Below are positions 1 through 7,329 of a stretch of DNA of 16,033 nt, in pieces (within the stretch, counting starts at the first letter, position 1; every line of letters begins with the position of its first letter). The notes below the pieces were generated by a model. It made no database searches, had not been told where the DNA came from, and saw only the letters and a list, made by a program, of their open reading frames with translations. The DNA is taken from positions 1-16,033 of the forward strand of contig JAAZHP010000039.1 of assembly GCA_012510625.1 (NCBI GenBank). Direction: 5' to 3'. This stretch comes from Bacillota bacterium (GTDB taxonomy: Bacteria; Bacillota; Dethiobacteria; DTU022). Position numbers and translations under genes: made by a program.

Positions 1-28
1 CGGGCGGGCGTGGAAGCCCGCCCCTACG
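1..28. repeat. 28-nt GC-rich dyad repeat, copy 1
   Basis: The first 28 bases recur identically at 10985-11012. The core is an 8-bp inverted repeat, GGGCGGGC and GCCCGCCC, around a 6-nt loop (GTGGAA), followed by CCTACG. It is non-coding, lies downstream of ileS, and is likely a dispersed palindromic repeat. The window starts exactly here, so the true left boundary is unknown. Confidence 0.8.
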
Positions 29-177
29 CCGGGCCGGACGTGCCCCTCCACATCGGGCGGGCTCGCCAATTGAGAGGTGAGAGTGAGAAGTTGGAAGTGA
101 GAGATTCACGGCTGTTCATTGCGGGATCACCCATCATTGCATTCTGGCGAAGCGAAAAAGTTGAAAGGATAGCAATA

Positions 178-202
178 GGGGCTGCCCTATTGGGGCAACC
201 CC
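178..202 (-). terminator. Possible ileS transcription terminator
   Basis: A hairpin lies 28 nt past the ileS stop on the minus strand. Its arms GGGGTTGCCC and GGGCAGCCCC are fully paired with one G-U pair and a 5-nt loop. The downstream U-rich stretch is interrupted (TATTGCTATCCTTTC, then TTTTT further on), so this is a weak or non-canonical intrinsic terminator. It could instead be a 3' stabilising stem. The rest of 29-229 shows only purine-rich non-coding sequence. Confidence 0.45.
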
Positions 203-229
203 TTTGTAACCAATATGCTGCACCCCCGG

Positions 230-2989
230 TCAGGTGTTGAGCAGGGAATGGCAGCGGGGGCAGAGTTCGCCTTCGGCCGGCGCAGCGTAGATCCAGCAGC
301 GGGGGCACTTGGCCGCCGGCGCCTTTTTCACCGTCATTTTAAGCGGCAGCTCCTGCCCTTCTTGAGCCCCGGCAGGCGCCCGGTTCAGGCCTTCGCAGAG
401 CTCCACGGACGAGACGATAAAAATTTCGGCCAGCTGCTCCCGGTACTGCTCCAGCAGCCGGTAGAGATCGCCTTCGGCCCAAACTGTGAGGGCCGCTTCG
501 AGCGAGCTGCGGATGAGCTTCTCCCGGCGCGCCTCTTCGAGAACGCGGGTGGCCTCTCCGCGCACCGCCAGCAGCTCGTCCCAGCGCCGCTCCAGCTCCG
601 GATCGTCCCACGCCGGGTCCGCTTCCGGCCAGCCGGCCAGCTGGACGCTGGGCAGGCGCTCGCCGGGCAGCTGCTGCCAGATCTCTTCGGCGGTAAAGCT
701 GAGCACCGGGGCCATCAGCCGGGTCAGGCTCTCCAGGACGGTCATCATTACCGTCTGGACGGCCCGCCGCGCCGGATCATCCGCCGCCGAGCAGTAGAGA
801 CGGTCTTTCTGCACGTCCAGGTAAAAATTGCTCAGGTCCACGGTGCAGAAATTATGCAGTGCCTGGTAAACGATGTGGTAGGTGCATTCTTCATAGGCTT
901 GCGTGACCCGCTTGATCAGCCGGTTGAGCCGCTGCAGCACCCAGCGGTCGAACTCCGAGAGGTCCCGGTAATCAACCGCCTCCTTGGAGAAGTCGAAATC
1001 AAAGCAGTTCCCCAGCAGGAAGCGGCAGGTATTGCGGATCTTCCGGTAGACCTCGGAAAGCTGCTTCAAGATCTCCGGGGAAAGGTGAATATCGCTGGTA
1101 TAATCAGCCGAGGCCACCCAGAGCCGCAGGATATCGGCGCCGTACTCTTCGATGATCTCGGAGGGAGCGATGACATTGCCCAGCGACTTGGACATCTTCC
1201 TCCCCTCGCCATCAACCACCCAGCCGTGGCTGAGGACGGCGCGGTAGGGCGGTTCTCCACGCACCGCCACCGCCGTAAGGAGAGACGAATGAAACCAGCC
1301 GCGGTACTGGTCGCTCCCCTCGAGATAGAGGTCCGCCGGCCAGCGCAGCCCAGGCCTCCCCTCGAGCACGGCAAAATGGCTCGTTCCCGAATCGAACCAG
1401 ACATCCATGGTATCGGACTCCTTGCGGAAGGAGCCGCCGCCGCATTCGGGGCATTTAAAACCAGGCGGCAGGATCTCGGCTGCCTCCCGGGCATACCAGG
1501 CATCGGAGCCTTCCCGGGCAAAAAGGCGGGCCACCGCCTCGATGACCTGCGGATCGATGATCGCCTCGCCGCAGCCCTCGCAGTAGAAGATGGGAATGGG
1601 CACGCCCCAGATCCTCTGGCGCGAGATGCACCAGTCCTGCCGCTCGGCAATCATGTTGTGGATCCGCTCCTCGCCCCAGGAAGGAGTCCACTTGACCTTG
1701 CGGACAGCTTCGAGGGCCTCTTTGCGGAAGCCATCAATGGAGGCAAACCACTGCTCCGTAGCCCGGAAAAGCACGGGCTCCTTGCAGCGCCAGCAGTGGG
1801 GATACTGGTGCTCATAGGAAGAAGCATTCAGCAAAACCCCTTCGCGCTCCAGCGCCCGGATCACCGCTTCGCCGCCGTCGGCATAAGACATCCCGGCAAA
1901 CTCTCCCGCCTCGCCGGTGAAATGCCCGCGGTCGTCAATGGGGCTCAGCACCGGCAGCCTGTAGAGCCGGCCCACCTCGTAGTCTTCCAGGCCGTGCCCC
2001 GGAGCGGTATGGACACAGCCGGTGCCCTGCTCCAGGGTGACATGTTGGCCCAGGATGAGCGGTGATTCCCGGTCAAAGAGAGGATGGCGGCAGACAATCC
2101 CCTCCAGCTCCCGCCCCTTGAAGCGGCGCCGCACTTTCCATGGCCCGCCGCCCAGCTCGGCGCTGACGCTCTCAAGCAGCCCTTCTGCAAGAAGATACTT
2201 TTCATCGCCCGCTTCCGCGAGCACGTAATCCAGATCAGGATGGAGGCAGATGGCCAAGTTGGCCGGGATGGTCCAGGCCGTTGTCGTCCAGATGATGCAG
2301 TATGCGCCTTCAGTTCCTCCGAGAAGGCCGCGGTCGTCAATCACCGGAAATTTTACATAAATTGAATCGGCCCGGTGATCGGCATACTCCACTTCGGCCT
2401 CGGCCAGGGCAGTTTCGCAGTCGGGACACCAGTAGACCGGCCGGAGACCTTTGTAGATATAGCCTTTTGAGACCATCTCCCCGAAAACGGATATCTGGCG
2501 GGCTTCATACTCCTTCGCCAGGGTCAGGTAGGGGTCTTCCCAGCATCCCCGCACCCCCAGGCGGCGGAACTGCTCCCGCTGGATACCAACGTACTCCAGG
2601 GCATATTCGCGGCACATTCGCCGGAACTCTATGGGAGATACCTCTTTCCGGTTAATCCCCCTGGTTTTGATGATCTGGTGCTCTATAGGCAGGCCGTGCG
2701 TATCCCATCCGGGCACATAGGGGCTGTCAAAACCGCGCATGGTCTTATATTTTACCACGAAATCCTTGAGCACCTTGTTCAGGGCGGTGCCCATGTGGAT
2801 GTCGTTGTTTGCATAGGGCGGTCCGTCATGTAGGATATACTGCGGCGCTCCCCGCCGCTGCCGGAGCACCTGTCCGTAAATATCTATTTTATCCCAGTAG
2901 CCCAGTATTTCCGGCTCCCGCTTGGGCAGCTGCGCCCGCATGGGAAACTCTGTACGGGGAAGATTGAGTGTTTCGCGATAATCCTTCAT
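230..2989 (-). CDS. ileS: Isoleucyl-tRNA synthetase
   Basis: This gene encodes the 919-residue class I synthetase that charges tRNA-Ile with isoleucine in the cytoplasm and edits misactivated valine. Visible in order: the HIGH-type motif HMGT at about residues 65-68 in the context PPYANNDIHMGT; the CP1 editing domain with WTTTAWTIPAN at about 234-244 and GTGCVHTAPGHGLEDY at about 322-337; the catalytic loop KMSKS at 598-602; the anticodon-binding helical domain; and a C-terminal zinc knuckle with Cys895, 898, 910 and 913. The length is normal for the family. The frame stays open 33 codons further upstream, but that stretch is the T-box leader. I chose the ATG at 2989 because AGGAGG (2999-3004) sits 9 nt before it and because MKDYRETLNLP is the usual N-terminus. 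The gene has its own promoter and T-box and is not co-transcribed by necessity with divIVA. Confidence 0.97.
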   Translation of the reverse strand: MKDYRETLNLPRTEFPMRAQLPKREPEILGYWDKIDIYGQVLRQRRGAPQYILHDGPPYANNDIHMGTALNKVLKDFVVKYKTMRGFDSPYVPGWDTHGLPIEHQIIKTRGINRKEVSPIEFRRMCREYALEYVGIQREQFRRLGVRGCWEDPYLTLAKEYEARQISVFGEMVSKGYIYKGLRPVYWCPDCETALAEAEVEYADHRADSIYVKFPVIDDRGLLGGTEGAYCIIWTTTAWTIPANLAICLHPDLDYVLAEAGDEKYLLAEGLLESVSAELGGGPWKVRRRFKGRELEGIVCRHPLFDRESPLILGQHVTLEQGTGCVHTAPGHGLEDYEVGRLYRLPVLSPIDDRGHFTGEAGEFAGMSYADGGEAVIRALEREGVLLNASSYEHQYPHCWRCKEPVLFRATEQWFASIDGFRKEALEAVRKVKWTPSWGEERIHNMIAERQDWCISRQRIWGVPIPIFYCEGCGEAIIDPQVIEAVARLFAREGSDAWYAREAAEILPPGFKCPECGGGSFRKESDTMDVWFDSGTSHFAVLEGRPGLRWPADLYLEGSDQYRGWFHSSLLTAVAVRGEPPYRAVLSHGWVVDGEGRKMSKSLGNVIAPSEIIEEYGADILRLWVASADYTSDIHLSPEILKQLSEVYRKIRNTCRFLLGNCFDFDFSKEAVDYRDLSEFDRWVLQRLNRLIKRVTQAYEECTYHIVYQALHNFCTVDLSNFYLDVQKDRLYCSAADDPARRAVQTVMMTVLESLTRLMAPVLSFTAEEIWQQLPGERLPSVQLAGWPEADPAWDDPELERRWDELLAVRGEATRVLEEARREKLIRSSLEAALTVWAEGDLYRLLEQYREQLAEIFIVSSVELCEGLNRAPAGAQEGQELPLKMTVKKAPAAKCPRCWIYAAPAEGELCPRCHSLLNT

Positions 2990-3291
2990 CTTTACCTGCC
3001 TCCTGGTTCCCTGGATAATAAAAAATCTCCTCCCTTTAGGGACGAGATTGCTCCCGCGGTACCACCCTCCTAGCCGCCGGGCCGGCACCGCCGCCGGCGG
3101 CCTCTCTCCGCATACCCTTTAACGGGGGCTCCGCCCGTGTCTACTCTCCATGCGGATTTCGCACGGTAACTCCCGGGAGATCTTCGGCAGCAGTGCTTCA
3201 CCGGGCTTGCACCTGATCCCGGCTCTCTGAAGAAGCGTACTGCAGCTTACTGGCCCGTTCATCGCCTGTTTATTGCGTATTGCCGAACTCA
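2990..3291 (-). promoter_or_regulatory. T-box riboswitch leader of ileS (tRNA-Ile)
   Basis: The roughly 300-nt untranslated leader reads as a complete T-box. In transcript order it has: the AGUA of stem I (3248-3251); the GAGAG/GCCGGG...CCCGG distal stem I arm (about 3200-3230); a specifier loop GAAGAUCUCC in which AUC, an isoleucine codon, occupies 3179-3181; a stem II/III region; the T-box AGGGUGGUACCGCG (3055-3068); and a terminator. The UGGU discriminator-pairing bases suit a tRNA ending ACCA. Uncharged tRNA-Ile should stabilise the antiterminator and raise ileS expression; charged tRNA should favour termination. Family assignment is firm. Exact helix limits were read by eye. Confidence 0.94.
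3020..3049 (-). terminator. Regulated terminator of the ileS T-box
   Basis: On the minus strand AATCTCGTCCC pairs with GGGAGGAGATT across a TAAA loop, with one G-G mismatch, and is followed by six T (A-run 3020-3025 on the plus strand). Its 5' arm lies just after the T-box bases 3055-3068, so terminator and antiterminator are mutually exclusive, as expected for the family. The ileS Shine-Dalgarno follows 15 nt later. Confidence 0.92.
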
Positions 3292-3297
3292 GGTTAA

Positions 3298-3326
3298 ATT
3301 ATACCAATAATACCCCGAATAATCAA
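3298..3326 (-). promoter_or_regulatory. Housekeeping promoter of ileS
   Basis: On the minus strand TTGATT (3321-3326), a 17-bp spacer and a perfect TATAAT (3298-3303) form a sigma-A-type promoter immediately after the divIVA stop. Transcription would start near 3291, which gives the T-box leader its expected length. A dyad CGAATAA/TTATTCG (3316-3322 and 3330-3336) overlaps the -35 and the divIVA stop; it may be a weak divIVA terminator. Confidence 0.88.
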
Positions 3327-3329
3327 TTC

Positions 3330-3827
3330 TTATTCGCCCAGTCTTTGCCTGCCGCCGGGGGGTGACTGATCCTGCTGGGGAATCCATTCCTCCATCTCCA
3401 GTGCGGCAAGCTGCGCCTCGATAAAGGAGCGAAAGCGCATTTTAAACACCTGGGCCTGTTTGATCAGTTCATCGTGTTCGGTTAGAATCTTGCTGGCCCG
3501 GTAGCGGGCGTCTTCGATAATCCGCTGCGCTTCGCGATCAGCTTCGCGGCGGATCAGGTCGGCCTCGCGGTTGGCATTCTGCTTCACCTCTTCAGCGGCT
3601 TCCTGGGCGATGACAATGGCGTTATGCATTGTCTCTTCCATCTTCTGGTAGCTTTTCATCTTCTCGTTTAGCTGGTTAACCTGATCCTTCAGTTCGATGT
3701 TCTCACGCAGGATCTGCTCAAAATCCTTGGCCACGCGATCCAGAAATTCGTTAACCTCCTCGACGGCGTACCCGCGAAAAGAGTGACCAAATTCTTTATT
3801 ATGAATGTCCATCGGTGATAAAGCCAT
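3330..3827 (-). CDS. divIVA: DivIVA-type cell division / polar scaffold protein
   Basis: The product (165 residues) is a cytoplasmic coiled-coil protein that binds negatively curved membrane at septa and poles and positions other division or sporulation factors. The N-terminus carries the family signature: SPMDIHNKEFGHSFRGY followed by VEEVNEFLDRVAKDFEQI. A long heptad-rich region follows (about residues 30-130, with EENIELKDQVNQL-like and EEVKQNANREADLI-like segments) and then a short Pro/Gln tail. The frame is open 22 codons upstream, but I chose the ATG at 3827 because GGGAGG (3835-3840) precedes it and the conserved N-terminus begins there. It is the last gene of the cluster before the ileS promoter; 84 nt separate it from the S4 gene. 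Identity is secure; the exact role (Min positioning or pole organisation) is not shown. Confidence 0.93.
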   Translation of the reverse strand: MALSPMDIHNKEFGHSFRGYAVEEVNEFLDRVAKDFEQILRENIELKDQVNQLNEKMKSYQKMEETMHNAIVIAQEAAEEVKQNANREADLIRREADREAQRIIEDARYRASKILTEHDELIKQAQVFKMRFRSFIEAQLAALEMEEWIPQQDQSPPGGRQRLGE

Positions 3828-3911
3828 TTCTTTTCCTCCCCTAAAATTCAGTTCTGATATATTTATAAAGGCAGCCATGTTAAATTTCGACAATCTTCAT
3901 GGCGTTCCTGC

Positions 3912-4247
3912 TCATTCTTTAAATTTATTTAGCCTAAGGCCCAGCCTTCCCTTGCGGCTTTTCCCGGTCAGCTCGGCAATTTCAACACTGCCGCGGCCGC
4001 GAACGGTGATCCGGTCACCCCGGTTCAGCCGGCAGGAAGGTGTTTCCACGAGCCGCCCGTTCACCTGTACCAGGCCGCCTTTGATCAGGATTACCGCCCG
4101 CGCCCGGGAGATACCGAAACCCAGCGCCAGCACCGCATCGAGGCGTAAAGCGGCCACAGTCCCGCTAATTTCTTTGCCGCCGCCAGCCGGAGCGGCGGCG
4201 CCGGTCCCCGCTTCAATGCCGGAACGATCATTCTTTTCACGGCTCAT
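3912..4247 (-). CDS. S4-domain RNA-binding protein, YlmH C-terminal domain only
   Basis: The product (111 residues) matches only the C-terminal third of YlmH, a roughly 260-residue protein of this locus linked to RNA binding on the ribosome and to cell division. After an about 30-residue Ala/Gly-rich, probably disordered N-terminus comes the S4 fold: RLDAVLALGFGISRARAVI, then IKGGLVQVNGRLVETPSCRLNRGDRITVRGRG, then a basic C-terminus. The N-terminal YlmH domain is missing. There is no room for it, because yggT ends 18 nt upstream. I chose the ATG at 4247 (GGGGG Shine-Dalgarno, 7-nt gap); a GTG two codons upstream is also possible. The reading frame is intact, so this looks like a trimmed functional gene rather than a broken one. 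It binds RNA in all likelihood; which RNA is unknown. Confidence 0.85.
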   Translation of the reverse strand: MSREKNDRSGIEAGTGAAAPAGGGKEISGTVAALRLDAVLALGFGISRARAVILIKGGLVQVNGRLVETPSCRLNRGDRITVRGRGSVEIAELTGKSRKGRLGLRLNKFKE

Positions 4248-4265
4248 TCGCACACCCCCTACCCA

Positions 4266-4547
4266 TTAGAAAAAGAGACGCCCCACCAGCTGACGCACGA
4301 CCAGTAATAGCATCCACAATATTAGCGCGGATAGATCCATGTAGCCCATGCCCAGCCTAACCGGGGGAACAATCCGCCGCAGCGGGGCCATCAGCGGTTC
4401 GGTCAGCACGAAACAGAAGCTGAAGATCTGCCGCAGAATGGGATACCGGTAAAACTGGCCCTGGAACCAAGAGAGGATAATCCGGCCCAGGATTATATAT
4501 AAATAGATTTGTATAAAAATTAAAAGCCCGCTGCCAATAATCTCGAT
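4266..4547 (-). CDS. yggT: YggT-family membrane protein (probable ATC start)
   Basis: The translation, about 93 residues, is clearly YggT (YlmG in Bacillus): a first hydrophobic helix, the family motif GRIILSWFQGQ, then TEPLMAPLRRIVPP and a second helix rich in Leu ending RQLVGRLFF. It is a small integral membrane protein of the division neighbourhood; in plastids relatives affect nucleoid and envelope organisation, but its bacterial role is unclear. No ATG, GTG or TTG lies between the in-frame stop (TGA, 4554-4556) and the first membrane helix. The ATC at 4545-4547 sits 5 nt after AGGTGAG (4553-4559) and gives a normal family N-terminus (IEIIGSGLLIF). ATT at 4541 is the alternative. A sequence error is possible. 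The gene starts 17 nt after yggS. Confidence 0.87.
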   Translation of the reverse strand: MEIIGSGLLIFIQIYLYIILGRIILSWFQGQFYRYPILRQIFSFCFVLTEPLMAPLRRIVPPVRLGMGYMDLSALILWMLLLVVRQLVGRLFF

Positions 4548-4564
4548 TCTATCTCACCTACCCG

Positions 4565-5239
4565 TCACCCTGTCCGCTTGCCAAAAAGAGCGGTGCCTAT
4601 GCGCACCAGAGTGGCCCCTTCCTCGACAGCCACGGTGTAGTCGTTGGTCATCCCCATGGACAGCTCCTTCAGCTCCATTCCCGGGCGGGCACAGGCCTCT
4701 TGCAGCTCGCGCAGGCGGCGGAATATGGGCCTCGTCTCAGCAGGATCGTCACAATAAGGAGCCATGGTCATGAGCCCCTCTATCTTTATCCGGGAAAAGC
4801 CGTGCATCGCCTCCAGAAAATCGGGAAGTTCAACCTCTGAAAGGCCAAACTTGCTCTTTTCGCCGGAGATATTAAGCTGCACCAGGCAGCGGGCCTCCGT
4901 ATCGAGACGCTCCGCCCGGCGCTGCAGCTCCCTGGCCAGGGAAAAGCGATCCAGCGAGTGAATCAGGCTAAAGGCGTTCAGCACTTCTTTGACTTTGTTG
5001 GTCTGCAAATGGCCGATAAAGTGCCAGCGCAGCTCCGGAAAAAGCTGCAGCTTCGGCTTCGCCTCTTGAAGCCGGTTCTCACCGAAATCGCGCAATCCCA
5101 GCGCCGCCGCCTCGCGGATTTCATCGGGACCGACAGTTTTGGTCACCGCCACGAGACGGATCCCCGAAGGAGAGCGGCCGGCGCGCCGCGCCGCGGCGGC
5201 GATCTCCATTTGAATATGCCGCAAATTTTTCTTCAGCAT
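4565..5239 (-). CDS. yggS: YggS/YlmE pyridoxal phosphate homeostasis protein
   Basis: This gene encodes a 224-residue, single-domain alanine-racemase-fold protein that binds pyridoxal 5'-phosphate and keeps vitamin B6 and amino acid pools balanced; it has no known enzymatic turnover. The PLP lysine is Lys34 in LVAVTKTV. Further family motifs are DFGENRLQEAKPK, LRWHFIGHLQTNK, SLDRFSLA, LVQLNISGEKSKFGL, GLMTMAP and the C-terminal LSMGMTNDYTVAVEEGATLVRIGTALFG. The longest frame starts 14 codons upstream, but the ATG at 5239 has GGGAG five nt before it and begins MLKKNLRHIQ as homologues do. It lies 75 nt after the HlyD-like gene and only 17 nt before the proposed start of yggT, leaving no space for sepF, which normally sits here. 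Confidence 0.95.
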   Translation of the reverse strand: MLKKNLRHIQMEIAAAARRAGRSPSGIRLVAVTKTVGPDEIREAAALGLRDFGENRLQEAKPKLQLFPELRWHFIGHLQTNKVKEVLNAFSLIHSLDRFSLARELQRRAERLDTEARCLVQLNISGEKSKFGLSEVELPDFLEAMHGFSRIKIEGLMTMAPYCDDPAETRPIFRRLRELQEACARPGMELKELSMGMTNDYTVAVEEGATLVRIGTALFGKRTG

Positions 5240-5314
5240 AACTTCTCCCTCTTTCCCAGCTTCACGGCCGGCTCCTACCATTATACCCCATACTCCAACT
5301 TCACCAATGGGGCA

Positions 5315-6466
5315 TCAATTCAGGCGCTGTCCCTCTTCTACCAGCGCCGGCCGTGCTATGACCATGCTGCCGGCTTCGATGCCCTCTACCATGGCCCGAT
5401 CATCCATTATCCGGATTATGGCAACTTCATTAAATTTAACCTTCCCGCCCTGATTTAGAAAAACCCCCGCGACGCCTTCCCGATCCACCAGCGCCCCTGC
5501 CGGTATGATTATCCCCTCCCGGCGATCAATAATCAGATCCGCGGATGACCAGCGCAGCCCCTCAAAGCCGGCAAATTGTTGAGTGACGCAATATGTCAGG
5601 CAGACCTTTTCGTTCTCGTTATCGATCTCCGCAGAAATGAGATCCGCTGAAACGGGCTGCCCGGGCGCAAAAGAAAACTCCAGCAAAACCGTATTCCGGG
5701 CTGCCACGGTCCTGCCCGGATCGAGCGGCAGCACCATGTGATAGAACCAATGCCAGTTGTCGATGAGCTTCAGGATGGGCCGGCCCTCCTCCACATAGAG
5801 GCCCTCCACGGCTGTAAAGTTGTCCCGTGAAGCGGCGGCAAACTCTTCTGCCGTCAGGCAGGGATTCCCTGCAACATTTTCCCAACCGTCCAGCTGGTGC
5901 AGCAGCAAGCCGGCTTCCGGAAGAAGCAGGTTAACTCTATCAGCGAGCCATGGCGGCAGCTGCCCGGTTACGATGAGCTGCCTTTCCGAATCTTCCTCCT
6001 CCTGGGCGCCGGTTATCCGGGCCAGATATGACTTGATCTTCTCCCAGAAATATTCGGCCTGCGTCTCTTCCTCCTCTTGCAACTTCTCGAGCTCTGCGGG
6101 TGTCAGCGGCGCCAGGACCGCAGCCGCAGTGCCGGCAGCGGCTCTCTCTCCGGAGGGGGCCAGCTCGACGATAACACCTGAACAGGGCGCCTTGAGCAGC
6201 AGCTCCCGCCGGGTTAGCATCCCTTCAACCCCTATCCGCTGCTCCATGGTGCCCTCTTCCGCGGCTACGACCTGCAGCCGCCGGGCCAGAATAAAGGGCC
6301 CCATCCAGTGGTAGCCGGCCTGCAAAACCAGCAGGGCGGTCAAGGCAAGGATAACATAGAATACCGCAGCCTGCTTGAAATGGGCAAAACGGCGCCCTCC
6401 TCCCGGCAGCACCTCCAGCCGGCGATGAGGAAGCCCCGTTTCAGCGCGGCGCCGGCGCCGGCTCAA
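5315..6466 (-). CDS. HlyD-like membrane-anchored protein
   Basis: The product (383 residues) has an Arg-rich cytoplasmic start (SRRRRR), one membrane helix at about residues 33-52 (FYVILALTALLVLQAGY), and an extracytoplasmic remainder. The region LKAPCSGVIVELAPSGERAAAGT resembles the lipoyl/barrel-sandwich hybrid of HlyD adaptor proteins. An acidic, probably helical stretch follows (ELEKLQEEEETQAEYFWEKI), then beta-rich repeats and a second barrel-like part with IIIPAGALVDREGVAGVFL, which recalls the adaptor beta-barrel. No ABC or MFS transporter is adjacent, so an efflux role is not supported; the place between pgeF and yggS suggests envelope or division work. The start is a TTG at 6464-6466, within the pgeF stop (TTGA overlap), with GGAGAGGTG eight nt upstream. 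Function is not known. Confidence 0.8.
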   Translation of the reverse strand: MSRRRRRAETGLPHRRLEVLPGGGRRFAHFKQAAVFYVILALTALLVLQAGYHWMGPFILARRLQVVAAEEGTMEQRIGVEGMLTRRELLLKAPCSGVIVELAPSGERAAAGTAAAVLAPLTPAELEKLQEEEETQAEYFWEKIKSYLARITGAQEEEDSERQLIVTGQLPPWLADRVNLLLPEAGLLLHQLDGWENVAGNPCLTAEEFAAASRDNFTAVEGLYVEEGRPILKLIDNWHWFYHMVLPLDPGRTVAARNTVLLEFSFAPGQPVSADLISAEIDNENEKVCLTYCVTQQFAGFEGLRWSSADLIIDRREGIIIPAGALVDREGVAGVFLNQGGKVKFNEVAIIRIMDDRAMVEGIEAGSMVIARPALVEEGQRLN

Positions 6467-7329
6467 CTATCCTTCACCTCTCCGGCGGGACCGGCTTTTC
6501 GCAGGGCGATGAGCCCCATCATCCGCCCGGTCTTACCCTTTTCGCGCCGGTAGGAGTAGAAAAGGTCGGGCCGGCAGGAGGTGCACCAGCAGCCGCCCGG
6601 GGCCAGGTGTTCAGGTTTTATCCCGGCGCGTCGCAGTTGAACTTCATTTATCGCCGCCAGGTCCAGGTGAAAAGCGCCCCCGGAGGCCTTCCAAAGGTAG
6701 GGTTTGCCGCTCCAGCCGGCTTCGATGAATTGCCCGGCCACATCTCTGCCAACGACATAGCAGCGGCCGCAAATGCCCGGGCTGACCGCCGCCAGCATGG
6801 CGGCAGAATCGGCCCCGAAACGCCGCTGCAGCGCGGCGGCAACCTGCCCGGCCATATTTTGCAGCGTGCCCCGCCAGCCGGCGTGGGCCAGCGCCACCGC
6901 CGGCACATCGGGAGCCGCGAGGAAAAGCAGCAGGCAGTCGGCAGCATAGCCGGTCAGCGGCAAGCCCGGCGCCGCGGTTATCAGGGCGTCGCCTTCTCCC
7001 AGGAAGCTGCGCGGCACGGCGCCCCGCCCGCGGTCTGCCGCGCCGGCCTCGCGTATCCCCACTCCGTGCACCTGGATGGCGGCAACAACATCGCCCGGTT
7101 GAAAGCCCCAGTGTCCGAGAAAGCGCCGCCTGTTCTCCCAGACGCGGCTGTATTCGTCGCCGGTGTGGAATGCAGTATTTAGCGAGGCCATTGCCCCCTC
7201 GCTGCAGCCGCCGGCGCGGGTGGAGAAGGCATGGATTACATTGCCGCACTCCGCCAGCAGCGGAGCCTGCAGGTATAGAAGTCCCCCGCGCCTGTAAAGC
7301 TGAAAGCCTTTATCCGCTCCTGCGTTCAT
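6463..7329 (-). CDS. pgeF: PgeF / YfiH (DUF152, laccase-domain) protein
   Basis: The product, 288 residues, belongs to the YfiH/LACC1 family. Members have been described as purine-nucleoside-processing enzymes and, in E. coli, as a peptidoglycan editing factor that prevents serine misincorporation in the stem peptide. The three metal-site residues are visible: His88 in QVHG, Cys132 in YAADCLLL and His149 in AHAGWRGT. The other signatures, SPGICGRCYVVG and the C-terminal CTSCRPDLFYSYRREKGKTGRMMGLI, are intact. I placed the start at the ATG 7329, which overlaps the nrdG stop as ATGA; a GTG three codons upstream is less likely. Translational coupling to nrdG is expected. Which of the two proposed activities applies here cannot be told from sequence. 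Confidence 0.93.
   Translation of the reverse strand: MNAGADKGFQLYRRGGLLYLQAPLLAECGNVIHAFSTRAGGCSEGAMASLNTAFHTGDEYSRVWENRRRFLGHWGFQPGDVVAAIQVHGVGIREAGAADRGRGAVPRSFLGEGDALITAAPGLPLTGYAADCLLLFLAAPDVPAVALAHAGWRGTLQNMAGQVAAALQRRFGADSAAMLAAVSPGICGRCYVVGRDVAGQFIEAGWSGKPYLWKASGGAFHLDLAAINEVQLRRAGIKPEHLAPGGCWCTSCRPDLFYSYRREKGKTGRMMGLIALRKAGPAGEVKDS

Noticed and set aside
24..308. 94-codon minus-strand frame over the ileS end
   Set aside because: It is out of frame with the zinc-knuckle end of ileS and continues into non-coding repeats; nothing supports it.
215..2065. 616-codon open frame on the plus strand
   Set aside because: It lies entirely opposite ileS, has no family resemblance and a composition expected from the antisense of a GC-rich gene. 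IleRS motifs on the other strand decide the case.
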